Shown: positions 10,399 to 20,785, counted from the stretch's first letter. The stretch: DNA of 64,000 bases from Pseudoips prasinana (GCA_951640165.1 OX621263.1:7446001-7510000); one strand, 5' to 3'. The notes: a model not told the origin generated them from the sequence alone. Numbers and translations: made by a program.

Positions 10399-10945
10399 GG
10401 AACATCGCCGACATCCTTTTTTGCATAAATTGGTTACTGGAAAATTAGATAGTCCATCGCTACTAGGAAAATTAAACTTCAATGTACCACGCTTGTGTAG
10501 CCGTATCCATAATATGAAGACTTTCAATTTGCCTCATTGCCGTACCAACTACAGTCAGCACTCGCCGTTGTACCGTATGTGTTCAGCTTACAACAACTTT
10601 TGCAACCAAATTAATATTTTTAGTTCGTCTGCTCATTCGTTGAGACTGTTCTTACTTAAGAAATTTAATCATAAGTGGTGTAAATTACTGCAACTAGGTT
10701 TTATTGCTTTGTTAATTTTAATTTAAATTTTTGTATCGTCTAAATTTTAACTGACTATGATGTAACCCAACTGTTAACTTTCTTTTTGTTTAATGCATGC
10801 TGTGTTCACTTCTAGAAGGCCAAACACTTAAGCTATATTTGTTTAATGCTCTTTAAATTGTACAAAGTGCGTTGGCCAGTTTAGTGAACCATATTATATA
10901 TAAAAAAAAAATGTCTACGTGAATAAAAATATTTTTTTATTTTTT
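10399..10945 (+). pseudogene. CR1/Jockey-type RT C-terminal fragment inside R1
   Basis: The frame at 10421-10726 reads LNFNVPRLCSRIHNMKTFNL then RTNYSQHSPLYRMCSAYNNF, matching the end of CR1/Jockey reverse transcriptases (the R-T-N-Y-x-x-x-S-P-L-x-R-M motif). It ends with a 3' UTR and a short A run near 10898-10909. R1 tail sequence (gtctacgtgaataaaaat) follows at once, which suggests insertion within an R1 copy. No TSD is clear. The palm domain is absent. Confidence 0.65.
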
Positions 10946-11147
10946 ACTACTACTACTACTACTACCTGGTAGACTTTTTGTTCATAGCCTCAGTGTACCG
11001 TAGAGCTGAGTAACCCAAGTCAGCGTCACTGACAAGAGCGTGTCGGTCTATTTGCTTTAAATCAAGAAAAACGAACCTAGAATATGTTCATAATTCATTG
11101 GTTTTAGGTCTTATTACAAAACAATAGAGTTTATAATAAGGTGGGAA
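10946..11147. other. No gene recognised
   Basis: Short (ACT)n run at about 10948-10965, then unique-looking sequence without ORFs or element ends. Confidence 0.4.
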
Positions 11148-11275
11148 CTAGTATACTATTTGTGTGCATGAACATGTCTGTTTGTCCTGTCTGGGTCTGG
11201 GTATAATTATCTGTATAAGTATGTATTTACAGAAGAAAAGTAGTTCATAATATATTTATGTATGTATTAGCTATA
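11148..11275 (+). mobile_element. SINE-C, central fragment
   Basis: Carries the SINE-C middle: gcatgaacatgtctgtttgt, ctgggtctgggtataattat, and gtataagtatgtatttacag. The head is missing. The SINE-C tail at 13118-13218 could be the other half of this copy, separated by the Tc1 element and a retroelement tail. Confidence 0.6.
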
Positions 11276-11318
11276 GTATTATTGGTATGTTTAAGTTGTA
11301 TATTATTCTTTATATATA

Positions 11319-12910
11319 CACACATCAACAAAGTCTAGGGATACGTTATTTTGAAATCAAACATGGCTTTATTGTTTAAAACCTATTTAGTTTCCTTAAA
11401 AAGTTTATTTACAGATTTAAACCTTGTCTATTCTTTATTCAAAATTTAAAAATTAAAATGAGAAACAAATGAAAACACGCAAAGCACAGCGCAATCTTGA
11501 GTTGTATCTAATTTCAAGAAGTTGCATTAAAATTTTTTTTGCGTGTTAATTGAAGAAAACCTGATAAATTGTTTTATTTTCTTTTCTCAATTGGTTGTGT
11601 AAGCTTTTTAGCGTCATGCCACGCCATCATTTGAGTCGAGATGAAATGTTACGGGCAGTTGGCATGTTACAAAACGGTGCTATTCAACGCGTCGTTGCTG
11701 AGTCTCTGGGCACAAGCCAAAATGTGGTATCCAGGCTGTGGTCACGTTATCGCGCTACTGGAGATGTGGCAGAACGGCACACAGGTAGATATCGTGTTAC
11801 CACTCAGAGACAGGATCGATTTCTCCAAATGACCGCCAGAAGACTACCCAATATCACAGCGATGCAACTAGTGCAAAGGCTCCAGGAGGGTCAGCAGCTG
11901 CTGGTGAGCGACCAAACCGTGCGAAGGAGGCTGCATGAAGTTGGTCTTCATGCTCGCAGACCGCTACGAGTCCCAGCGCTGCGACGTGGCAATCGCGGTA
12001 GGCGACTTTTATGGGCTCAAGAACATTTGACATGGAGTGATCAACAATGGTCATTGGTGCTGTTCACTGATGAGTCCCGCTATGGATTTCATCCAGATTC
12101 GAGACGAACACGCGTTTGGAGAACTCCAGGCAGGGTCAGCCGTCTCCGACATCCACAGGAGGTCCACTCTTACCAAGGCGGGACAATTATGGTGTGGGCA
12201 GGAATACGAATCGGCGGACGAACCCAACTCATTTGGATTCAGGGCAGCATGACTGCCCATAGATACCGTGAGGAGGTAGTAGAACGTGTCATTGTCCCGC
12301 TCAGGGCCCTAACGGGGCAAGAATTTCAGCTCATGCATGACAATGCACCTTCCCATACAGCGCGGCTGGTGAGGGCCGCCCTTCGAGAACACGATGTTCA
12401 GGTATTAGATTGGCCTCCACAGTCGCCAGACTTAAACCCAATTGAACACGCCTGGGACATGTTACAGCGAAGAGCATTGAGGGATTTTCCGCCCAACTTG
12501 ACAACAGAAGAACAACTTTTCGAACATTTAAAAAGAACTTGGGACTGCATACCCCAGCAAGACATTGACACCTTAATTTTAAGTATGGAAAATCGTTGCC
12601 GCTGTGTGATTAATGTTAGAGGAGGAAATACCGATTACTGATTATCAGATTTGGTAAGATTTTTATTCATTTAATTCGATTGAATAATTTTATAAGAATA
12701 AAATGTTTTTGTTCACTCAGTAATTTTCTATGGCTTAATTAATTTAAGACTTTTATTAATTAGAAAAACAAAATCGCATCGTGTTGTTAATGTTTAAATA
12801 TCGGCCATGAAATTATCTTTAATTCTTCCATTTACAGTCATAACAAAATGTTTATAGTTTTCTAGATAATCAATGAAATGTTCAATATCCCTAGATTGTG
12901 TTGATGTGTG
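11319..12910 (+). mobile_element. Tc1-type DNA transposon, apparently complete
   Basis: A 1592-bp element flanked by TA at 11317-11318 and 12911-12912. The terminal inverted repeats are about 25 bp and begin CACACATCAACA. The two ends differ at two of the first 25 positions. The single gene inside (11616-12641) is open throughout. The interior is richer in G+C than the flanks. Features agree with the Tc1 group of Tc1/mariner: TA target, short terminal repeats, one intronless transposase. Confidence 0.9.
11616..12641 (+). CDS. Tc1-type transposase (DD34E), intact
   Basis: A 341-residue transposase that would bind the terminal repeats and move the element by cut-and-paste into TA sites. Residues 1-60 form the first helix-turn-helix region (SRDEMLRAVGMLQNGA, then SLGTSQNVVSRLWSRY). 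Residues 65-125 form the second DNA-binding region (LVSDQTVRRRLHEVGLHARR). The DDE catalytic core has D152 (FTDES), D242 (MHDNAPSHTA) and E277 (NPIEHAWD). There are 34 residues between the last two, the Tc1 spacing. The length is normal for the family. The start is the ATG at 11616. The frame extends a few codons upstream, but only through non-ATG codons. No stop or frameshift is present, so the protein could still be made. Confidence 0.92.
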   Translation: MPRHHLSRDEMLRAVGMLQNGAIQRVVAESLGTSQNVVSRLWSRYRATGDVAERHTGRYRVTTQRQDRFLQMTARRLPNITAMQLVQRLQEGQQLLVSDQTVRRRLHEVGLHARRPLRVPALRRGNRGRRLLWAQEHLTWSDQQWSLVLFTDESRYGFHPDSRRTRVWRTPGRVSRLRHPQEVHSYQGGTIMVWAGIRIGGRTQLIWIQGSMTAHRYREEVVERVIVPLRALTGQEFQLMHDNAPSHTARLVRAALREHDVQVLDWPPQSPDLNPIEHAWDMLQRRALRDFPPNLTTEEQLFEHLKRTWDCIPQQDIDTLILSMENRCRCVINVRGGNTDY

Positions 12911-12949
12911 TATTTATGTATATGTCTGTTGATCTCATATTCCAATTAT

Positions 12950-13113
12950 TATTATTTTTCTTCTATCGTACCATATCTTATTTCGATCTACTTTATCTGT
13001 ACCTAATGCACCTATCTAATTATCTCTGCACCACCTTAAGGTTGACTGGGAGACAATGCCTTAGGCATTAAGTCCGCCTTTGTACCCATATGTGCAAAAA
13101 GTTTAAAATAAAT
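12950..13113 (+). mobile_element. Non-LTR retrotransposon 3' end
   Basis: Ends in a (TAAA)n tail after caccaccttaaggttgactg, gacaatgccttaggcattaa and gtccgcctttgtac. A minus-strand fragment of the same end is at 59780-59845. Only untranslated 3' sequence is left. Confidence 0.6.
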
Positions 13114-13117
13114 AAAT

Positions 13118-13218
13118 AAATATGTATATTAGTTATCTGTTTTCCATAGTACAAGCTCAGCTTAATTTGGGATCAGATAGCCGTGTGCGAATAATGTCCC
13201 CCGATATTATTATTATAC
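13118..13218 (+). mobile_element. SINE-B/C tail fragment
   Basis: Contains gttatctgttttccatagta, caagctcagcttaatttggg and aatgtcccccgatattatta, the tail common to SINE-B and SINE-C. No head. Confidence 0.65.
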
Positions 13219-13425
13219 CAGGAAGGTTTTCCTAAAATCTTGATAAAAGCAAAAAGGACCCTCGTAGAACGTACAATTTATTTATCTCATCGTCTTCTAG
13301 TGAAATGTTCTTTCACATAGTTTGGTTTCAATAAAGTTCTTAGTTAAGACTAACTTCCTTGAACTTACAACTTTATTAAAACCAAACTTTAACACATGAA
13401 ACCCCTTTATAAAAATGTAGAGGTA

Positions 13426-13559
13426 CAGACGCCAGCACGTCAAGCTACCCCATTCTGTCAATTTTCCCAAATTGAAAGTGAACCTTATGATTTGTGATAA
13501 ATTTGAAAATCTATAAAAGAATTTTGACAGATTGGGGTAGATGGATGTGCTGGCGTCTG
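13426..13559. mobile_element. MITE-1 copy
   Basis: 134 bp with CAGACGCCAGCACGTC and ...GGCGTCTG ends and perfect TA flanks. The inner part matches the other MITE-1 copies (aaagtgaaccttatg). Confidence 0.88.
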
Positions 13560-13638
13560 TACGTATCACTTGACACCTTTGCCTTCCATAACCGTTGGTT
13601 TTGCGTTTGTTAGCTCTGGTACCTATTGACATATTACA

Positions 13639-13809
13639 CTAGCTGTGCCCCGGGGTTTTACCCGCCGTAAACTTTATAAATTATAGCCTATGTGTTATTC
13701 GGGTATATAAGCTATATTACTAGAAAGTTTCATCAAAATCCGTCAGGTAGTTTTTGCGTGAAAAAGACATACACACTCACAATATTTCGCCTTTACAATA
13801 TTAGTGTGA
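13639..13809 (-). mobile_element. Short Helitron-like element
   Basis: On the minus strand it starts TCACACTAATATTGTAAAGG, ends with the GC-rich stem and CTAG, and has T/A flanks. At 171 bp it is a minimal non-autonomous form. A second copy follows almost directly at 13825-13999 and a third is at 20372-20533. Confidence 0.7.
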
Positions 13810-13824
13810 TTTATGTATAATATA

Positions 13825-13999
13825 TCGCTGTGCTCTGCGGTTTTACCCGCGTTAAACTTTATAAATTATAGCCTATGTGTTAATCCAGGGTATCAGCTGA
13901 CTCCATACCAAATTTTATTGAAATCGCTCCAGTCCTTTAGACGTGAAGAAGTAACAAACATACACACTCACAACGTTCGCCTTTATAATATTAGTGTGA
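13825..13999 (-). mobile_element. Short Helitron-like element, second copy
   Basis: Same family as 13639-13809, with the CTAG end mutated. The order gcgttaaactttataaatta, agcctatgtgttaat, cacacactcaca-like block and ataatattagtgtga is kept. The two lie head to tail with about 15 bp between them. Confidence 0.65.
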
Positions 14000-14059
14000 A
14001 GTGTGATATGTTTTCATTAGTAGTATTTTTAAGATCGCTTTTGTTATTACTTACTTACT

Positions 14060-14175
14060 AATCGTATGGGCAGTGGTTATTCTAGAGTCAGAATTGTTCA
14101 AGCCGCCCATTTGGCCGTTGCCTAATGGCTACAATTATCGGGACCGACAGTTGAAGGTCAGGTTGACGATCGCAG
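14060..14175 (-). mobile_element. SINE-E (5S-like), 3' part
   Basis: On the minus strand it covers the distal part of SINE-E: the ggtcccgataattgt-like block, ggcggcttgaacaattctg, and ccactgcccatacgat. It is fused directly to a SINE-F fragment at 14178. Confidence 0.6.
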
Positions 14176-14177
14176 CA

Positions 14178-14292
14178 TAATGGTCACAATACTCAGAGAG
14201 GCACTGCTTCCCGGTCTCTGCTAGATATTCCCTCAGGATTACTTCTCCGCCCCCCATAGAATGAGATAGGGCAGTGATATTACTCAGACTTA
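14178..14292 (-). mobile_element. SINE-F fragment
   Basis: On the minus strand: ctatctcattctatgggggg, then ggagaagtaatcctgaggga, a gagaccgggaagcagtgcct block and tgcgatcgtcaacc. This is the 5' half of SINE-F. Confidence 0.6.
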
Positions 14293-14359
14293 CTTCATAT
14301 ATCAGAGACACCGACAGTTTATAATTCTTTATATAATATTCGAATCGATAAAGTATCTT

Positions 14360-14363
<4 letters not shown>

Positions 14364-14451
<88 letters not shown>
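14364..14451. repeat. Long (TA)n microsatellite
   Basis: About 44 uninterrupted TA units, the longest pure dinucleotide run in the window. Confidence 0.97.
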
Positions 14452-14454
<3 letters not shown>

Positions 14455-14639
14455 CGCGAAGGTCTTCTTGCGTCTTTACTAACTACCACCCTGCGGCGTC
14501 CACTGAATGTAGTGAGATTTTTAATGTTTTCAATGCGTATGTAGGATATTTTAATCAGTATCATATCAGTAGTCGACGTCAAATTTCATTTAAACGTTAA
14601 ATGGTGATATTCAAATTAAATATTTCTAGCTGAATTTGT

Positions 14640-14995
14640 GCGTCCGTTCACTCTTAAATCTTTCTTGCACACTGAATACCTGCGTATACCTACTAAACAC
14701 TCCATGGACATTCCCGCCTCCATCCGAATGTATGTTTAAATCAATTCCGTATAATGCTCTGCATATATCATAATGATTATAATAACTAAATTACATCCAT
14801 CTACTATTGAATTCAGATTGGTTCCGAATAACTGAATTAGTGCGACCGTTCACTCTTAAATCTTTCTTGCACACTGAATATCTCCGTATACGTTCAAAAC
14901 ACTGCATGCACATTCCCGCCTCCGTCCAACCATATGTTTAAATCAATTCCGTATAATGTTCTGCATATATCATAATGATTATAATAACTAACTTC
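14640..14995. repeat. Direct tandem duplication, period about 203 bp
   Basis: The block cactcttaaatctttcttgc through cattcccgcctcc and gtttaaatcaattccgtata occurs at about 14650-14800 and again at 14850-14995, with a few substitutions and a small indel. No ORF is shared by both copies. Confidence 0.8.
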
Positions 14996-15009
14996 ACACC
15001 AGCCTGTGC

Positions 15010-15200
15010 CTTTTGAGCTTACCACGACGAGTGAGGTAAGTTTGTATGTAGGTACAAACATGTAAGTCTGAGGCTCAGGCTGATGTGGACAGGTAAGTCC
15101 GGAGTTGGACAGGTAAGTATGTATCAACATGTAAGCTCAGAGGTACAGGCTGGTGTGAACAGGTAAGTTCTGAGTTGGACAGGTAAGTATGTATGTATGT
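15010..15200 (+). repeat. Short tandem units each carrying GGTAAGT
   Basis: Two copies of a unit of about 85-90 bp built around aggctgatgtggacaggtaa and gttggacaggtaagtatgta. GGTAAGT appears five times, four times as CAGGTAAGT, the animal 5' splice-site consensus. Ends in (ATGT)n at the junction with the next element. Confidence 0.75.
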
Positions 15201-15204
15201 ATTA

Positions 15205-18000
15205 CAAAGTCGAAACGTCTCTTCAAGAAAAAAAAATATGAGGGTTGGAAGAAATTTTGTTTCTCCCTCTCTGCATCTTCCCCGTCTTCCCTTATGTGGA
15301 AAAAATTTAAAAGATTTTGACGTGGCTGCGTTCCCTGTAATCCATCAATAATTCCTCGCGAGACAGCTAAATCCTTCCTTAACAAATTGGCCCCGTCTTA
15401 TGTTCCACTGTATGGAGAATGTCCTTCTTTGGGTATAAGTCCTCCCTCCTATGATCCTCTAGATAATCCTTTTTCTCTACCTGAGCTGGAGGCTGTATTA
15501 CTTAATGTACAGGATTCAGCTCCAGGATTCGATGGTTTTCCCTACTCTTTTTATAAAATGATGGGTCCTCTTGGTCAGCAATATCTTTTAGATATAATAA
15601 ACTTATGTTTCTCTCAGGGATGCGTCCCTAACAACTGGAAGACACAATTAATCATTCCAATTTTAAAACCTGGGAAATCACAAAATAACCCAGATCACTA
15701 TCGTCCTGTAAAATATTTGAGCACCTAATTAAAAACAGGTTGGAATGTTTCGTGGAAAATAGAGGTATTTTAGCGGAATCCCAGTTGGGTTTTCGTAAAG
15801 GATTTAGCACAATGGACAGCCTCGCTAGCTTTGTGACCGATGCACGCATTGCCTTTAGTTAGAATAAATCTGTTCTTGCAGTTTTCTTGGACATTTCAGC
15901 TGCTTATGACAGTGTTCTTCTTTCAATACTCAGGACTAAGTTTAGTCAGCTGAGTATCCCAGTAAGGATGATTCATTGTATCTGCAATCTGCTATCAGGT
16001 CGCCTGATCAGCCTACACGTTCCTGGGGAAAGGTATGGTCCCTGGTCAGTGTGGCGTGGATTACCGCAAGGCTCTGTCTTGAGTCCTTTTTTACATGTGA
16101 CTTACATAGGTCTCTCAACATCAATTGCCAAATTTTGCAATATGCTGATGATCTTTGTTTGTATGTTACTGATTCGTCCATTGAAGCTGCTAAAGATCCA
16201 TGCAGGTTTCTAGATTCTTTAAATAACTAGCTTTTCTCCATTTATCTCCCCAAAAATGCTCATCAGTCATATTTACCCGTAAAAGAGTGATCCCACATGT
16301 TCACCTAGAAATTGAGGGATCTCCTATCAGAGTTGAGGATAGAGTAAAGTTTCTGGGTGTTACTTTAGACTCTAAATTATCTGGCGTTTCACATCTTAAT
16401 TATATTACTAACAAATGTGAAAAGAAAGTAAATATGTTACGTGCACTTGCATTTGTTTGGTGGGGTGCTCACCCTTTCACTCTGAAACTTATCTACAATG
16501 CCACAATAAGGAAGAAGCTTACTGGATTATGGCACTTTCTTACTTGATCCCTGCAGTAAAATCGCGTTGGCTAAATTAGAGTCCATTCAGTCTAAGTCAC
16601 TCCGTATTGTTCTGGGTTGCATGAAATCCACGCCCATCAATGCTTTGCAGGTGGAGAGTCTCCCTACCCTTGTTATTCGTAGACAATATCTTGCTGACAA
16701 ATATGTTTTTAAGGCATATTTTCTCAAAAATCACAACATATTGTCAAAACTGTCTGAATAAGTTAGTTTATATGATCAGAGTGAGTATTGGAAGCACAAA
16801 GCAAGCCCTCTAATTCTAAATTCATTTAAAAAGATTAGTAAGGTAGAGATGAAATCCTCTATCTACCAGTGCACTAAATTCCCATTGTATGACTTCCCAT
16901 ATGAAATTCTAAATTTTGATCCAAAAGTTATTCCTCAATTGGCATAGATAAACAAACTATTCATGCCAATGATGTTTTCTCTTCTATTGTTTATGATAAA
17001 TGGAGAGACTATCATAATTTTTTTACAGATGCTTCAAAGTTATCTGATGATAGTAAAACAGGTGTTAGTTAGTTAAATTTTCAATTTTTTTTACAGTTTC
17101 AGTGTCCCCCAGAGGCTTCTGTTTTTACTGGGGAGTGCATAGGTATCCTTGAGGCATGTGTATTTATCCTATCTCATAATACTATATCCAAAGCTGTTAT
17201 TTTCTCAGACTCCAAAAGTGCCTTGGCTGCTATTGTCAAAAATCCTTTTAAAGATTCCCTTCGCTCTCCTATTATACTGGAAATAAAAAAATGTCTTCAT
17301 TCTTGCTCTATAAATAATGTAGAGGTTATATTAGTATGGATCCCTGGGCATTCAGGTATAAGAAGTAATGAGTGTGCAGATGCATATGCTAAGGCTGCTA
17401 TTACCAGCAATTTGGCTGATCCTAAATATTTTTCGGTGCAGGTGTACTTCACCTTCCTAAAACTGATATGCATAAGTCCTGGCAATGCTCTTGGATCGAA
17501 TCAAGTAAGACCAAGGGCCATTGGTATGCCTCTATTCAAGCAGAAATACCCTCTAAAGCATGGTTCTACCAATACAAAAAAGTTCCTAAATTTGTAACTT
17601 CAGTTATTTGCAGAATCTGTCTTGGCCATTGTTGTACCCCTGTCTTCTTTCATAAAATAAGGATTTGTGACAATTCCTTGTGTGAATGTGGATTAGATGA
17701 TGGATCCCTAGATCATATTTTTCTTAAATGTCACTTAAATAAACCTTTCTCATTTGCGAATATTTCTTCTTTAGACGTTCACCATCCTCTGAATGTACGT
17801 CACCTTCTTTCATTATTTCCTAATTATATCGTTATATATTATATTAATTATAATTTAAATTTATATCGACTAACATGATAAAATTATGATATTTATGATT
17901 ATTGTCTTTGTTGATACGTAATTTATGTATTTCTATTCACTAACTCATATTTGTGTTTGTCTTTTGTTACAGACTCTAAACTAGTGCCACAAAAATAAAG
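15205..18000 (+). pseudogene. I/R1-like non-LTR retrotransposon (RT plus RNase H), heavily mutated
   Basis: A decayed pol-type gene that in intact form would copy element RNA into chromosomal DNA. Visible in order: the linker before RT (LAPSYVPLYGE at 15387 on), RT motifs (DSAPGFDGFPY; PILKPGKSQNNPDHYRP; LGFRKGF; FLDISAAYDSV; GLPQGSVLSP; YADD at 16141-16152; VKFLGVTLDSKL), then an RNase H domain (FTDASK near 17022, the GECIGILEAC glutamate, FSDSKSALAAI, WIPGHSGI, NECADAYAK). A Cys/His region follows (SLCECG, then DHIFLKC, ending near 17750). The sequence moves between all three frames and has internal stops. The endonuclease and ORF1 are missing. RNase H after RT points to the I/R1/LOA groups rather than CR1. 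Confidence 0.85.
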
Positions 18001-18892
18001 TATTAATTAGCCTTTGTAGTTTCCCATGAGCAGTCAACAAACACGTGACACTGGCAGAAATTGCTGAAAACATCGGCAGATTGCCATAACACAAAAAAAA
18101 ACTTCTCTTAAACTTATGTTATTAGGTGGCTTGAAAGATACATTAGACAAGGAATTATTAACATCGAGTGGTATTCCTTGATTTGGTACAAATTCATCTG
18201 CTTTATAAGGTTGAAGAAGTTACGGTTTGCCAATTTAAGAATCCTCCTTGCACTTCTTTTCATTGTGATTCATATATTATTGTAATCACTAACTATAATA
18301 ATAGACCAAATAAATAACCACTACAATACAATAATTCACTTTGGTGACAAGCTTGCATCACGGCCGGCACATGTCTTTTTGTTAAAAACTTCGGCACGCG
18401 AGCGCGCTGAAGCCCGCCGCCCCGCGCCCCGTTCCATGCGTCCCTCGTGAACCCCGAATAGGCCTCTCAGACACCGTACCTAGTGCCGGTTTAAGGATAT
18501 TTAAGAGACGCAAGATAGTTGTCACGAAAACATGATATAAACTTGACAAATTAAGTACGATATTCAATGGACACGATAAGATCGGTGAACTGAACTCAAA
18601 GTATACGTGGTAAATTATACGCTGAACACTAGCGCCCTCCAAATTTCATTCTGACGATGGCGGAACTATATTATACGCTAAAAGGCATTCTAGTGATAGA
18701 ATTACGTCCATGCCAATTTTTCGCCCTTGGATTCTAATGATCATAAGGGGCCCTTGGGCTAAAAATGAGGGTCGGTCAATCTTGCGTCCGTATACCGGAC
18801 GCACAATGTCAGTCGGACGCAGCATCATCGGTAAATAACGCCATGTAGGACGCAACATGTCCTTCAAGATGTATATATATATATATATATAT
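18001..18892. other. No gene recognised; GC-rich patch
   Basis: AT-rich up to about 18360. A CpG-rich patch then runs from about 18375 to 18480 (gcgagcgcgctgaagcccgc). After that comes sequence with repeated cggacgcac-like words near 18790-18850 and a (TA)n run at 18872-18893. I cannot assign any of it. Confidence 0.4.
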
Positions 18893-19137
18893 ATTTGGTA
18901 GGGCTCCTGTCTACGAAGCTGGTGGTCCTGGATTCGAATCCCGGTAAGTGCAAATATTTGTGTGATGAGCACAAATATTTATTTCTGAGTCATGGATGTT
19001 TTCTATATGGTATATAAGTATTTATCTATCTATATAAGTATGTATATCGTCGCCTGGTACCTATAGTACAAGCTTTGCTTAGTTTGGGGCTAGGATGATC
19101 TGTGTGACATTGTCCCTAGATATTATTATTATTATAT
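18893..19137 (+). mobile_element. SINE-B, head truncated
   Basis: Begins within the tRNA head at ttggtagggctcctgtctac. The B box ggattcgaatcccgg and the full tail are present. It abuts a (TA)n run and ends in (TTA)n. Confidence 0.8.
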
Positions 19138-19714
19138 ATAACAAGGGCGGCAACATGCAGCTTTATTAGCAAAAAAGTAGTAGGTACTACTATCGTAATT
19201 GTATCAATAAGCCAAGCCATTTTTGAAGTGATAACTTCTTTAGCGGCGTTCTGCCCTTTTGGGCTGGGTATAATATATTAAACCCGCGCCAGGACACGTG
19301 TGTCTGGCGCGGGTGACACGTGACACGTGACCTGATCGAAGATTTGTACGATAAAGGGGTTTTTTTAATTCGCACTGGCCATTTATACACTCACATGACC
19401 ACAGCATTTTTGAAGTGAAAACTTCTTTTTTTTCCTTATTATGTTAGATTTTTACAGCCGACTGCCTAACTAAATTTAGTTCTATTTTTAAAATTTATTC
19501 CCACCATAGAGAGAGAAGCAATTAGTATGAGTTTTACCGCCTAAAGATGGGAAACAGCATCTTCCACTCGCTACTCGGATCAAATAAACACTACTTTCCG
19601 AGTATAAGAAATGAAAAATCGTGTAGTTTTCTCTACTATCAGCAGTCCCAAGCCTGGTTGGTAAATACCTTCACAGTCTTTATGACGTGGGTGATAGTGG
19701 CGGTTTTTGTTGTA
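19138..19714. other. No gene; strong palindrome
   Basis: Two similar phrases (tttttgaagtgataacttct near 19220 and tttttgaagtgaaaacttct near 19410) flank a GC-rich palindrome at 19283-19313. No coding motif seen. Confidence 0.4.
19283..19313. repeat. GC-rich near-perfect palindrome
   Basis: Arms cccgcgccag and ctggcgcggg enclose acacgtgt-type sequence. The whole 31 bp folds with one mismatch and is followed by two tgacacg repeats. Function unknown. It could be a mobile-element end or a secondary-structure element. Confidence 0.75.
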
Positions 19715-19835
19715 CAGACGCCAGCACATCGAGCTACCCCGATCTGTCAAATTTATAGATCTTTTATAGATTTTCAACTTTATCACATAATCATAAGGCT
19801 AAGGCTATTGGGGTAGCTTGATGTGCTGGCGTCTG
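19715..19835. mobile_element. MITE-1 copy
   Basis: 121 bp, CAGACGCCAGCACATC end and ...GGCGTCTG end with TA flanks. Internally about 14 bp shorter than the common 135-bp form. Confidence 0.85.
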
Positions 19836-20124
19836 TACAAATGTATCGACTAACACGCCTTCAACTGTAATACACTTTAAATTTATGTTTTCATTTCTAG
19901 AGACCCTTTTGATTTATGGCCGTCTGTAAAGTTTGGTTAAGTCTGGATATCCAGTGTCTAGACTTGCTTAGCAAATTTTAATAAATATAAGTATGCAGCA
20001 GCTTTCAAGAGGGTAATAATTATAGAAAAGGATTCTCAACAAGAATTGACTAGACAGGAAATTAAGTTAGAATAATGCAGCTTAGCGATACTGCAGTAAA
20101 TTGTTTCAGCAATGCAGATCTACT

Positions 20125-20189
20125 GATAGAGATGATGATGATGATGATCATGATGATGATCATGATGATGATCATGATGATGATCATGA
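20125..20189. repeat. ATGATGATGATC minisatellite
   Basis: About five copies of a 12-bp unit (atgatgatgatc) after a short (GAT)n. Each unit junction creates the palindrome atgatcat. Confidence 0.92.
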
Positions 20190-20371
20190 TGAGATATTTA
20201 AGTCGTGGTTCTTTTTGAAGGAAAACTTCTTTAATCACATGGGAAGTAAGCTGGTGAACGCGTGACGAAAGCGTTACGAAAAGTACGAGAAGCGAACGGA
20301 GGTTGAGAAGGAGATATAAGTTAGTGAAGATAGAAAGAGAGAGAATTACGTTTCATGTATTTACTATCATG

Positions 20372-20533
20372 CTAGCTGTACCGCGCGTTAAACTTTATAA
20401 ATTAGCCTATGTGTTAATCAAAGGTGTCGGCTAACACCATACCAAATTTTGTTAAAAGCACTCCAGCCGTTAAGACGTGAAGAAGTAACAAACACATTCA
20501 CACACTCACAAACTTTCATTAATATTAGTGTGA
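20372..20533 (-). mobile_element. Short Helitron-like element
   Basis: Same family as 13639-13809: on the minus strand it starts TCACACTAATATTAATGAAA and ends CTAG with T after it. 162 bp. Confidence 0.65.
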
Positions 20534-20559
20534 TAGTGTGATATTTCATATATTTTCAT

Positions 20560-20785
20560 CGGACTGCGATCGGCGAGGTAAAGCAACTAGGCTCGCGGTC
20601 AGTCCATAGATGGGTGACCGCCAAAGTGGTTTAATTTTAGAGCGTCTCCGTGCTTCGGTGGGTACGATAAGCTGTCGGTCCCGGTTGTAGTCATTAGACA
20701 ACAGTCGTTAAGCCATGTCAGAGGCCTACTGGGCGGCTTGAGCAACTCTGACACTAGGGTTACCACTTCCCATACGATAAGCAAG
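20560..20785 (+). mobile_element. SINE-E, 5S rRNA-like head, sense copy
   Basis: The head reads gatcggcgaggtaaagcaac, then gcggtcagtccata, then gatgggtgaccgcc (20609-20622). This follows the order of the internal control region of animal 5S rRNA (box A, intermediate element, box C), and the last 14 bases match the usual box C region exactly or nearly so. The body has gcgtctccgtgcttcggtgg, gtcggtcccggttgtag and ggcggcttgagcaactctg. Other copies, all antisense, are at 14060, 30630, 34515 and 58690. The 5S origin is inference from this alignment by eye. Confidence 0.7.

Noticed and set aside
11595..11615. Upstream extension of the Tc1 transposase frame
   Set aside because: The frame opens seven codons before 11616, but position 11595 is TTG, not ATG. 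The first ATG is at 11616 and gives the normal family length.
14319..14582. Open frame across the (TA)n run
   Set aside because: The tyrosine/isoleucine repeat is only the translation of the microsatellite.
18375..18480. CpG island promoter of a host gene
   Set aside because: The patch is short and no exon or ORF follows on either strand. Nothing beyond its composition supports promoter function.
20560..20680. A genuine 5S rRNA gene
   Set aside because: Only the internal-promoter-like part matches. The rest of the 120-nt 5S sequence is missing, and the unit is repeated with a SINE body.
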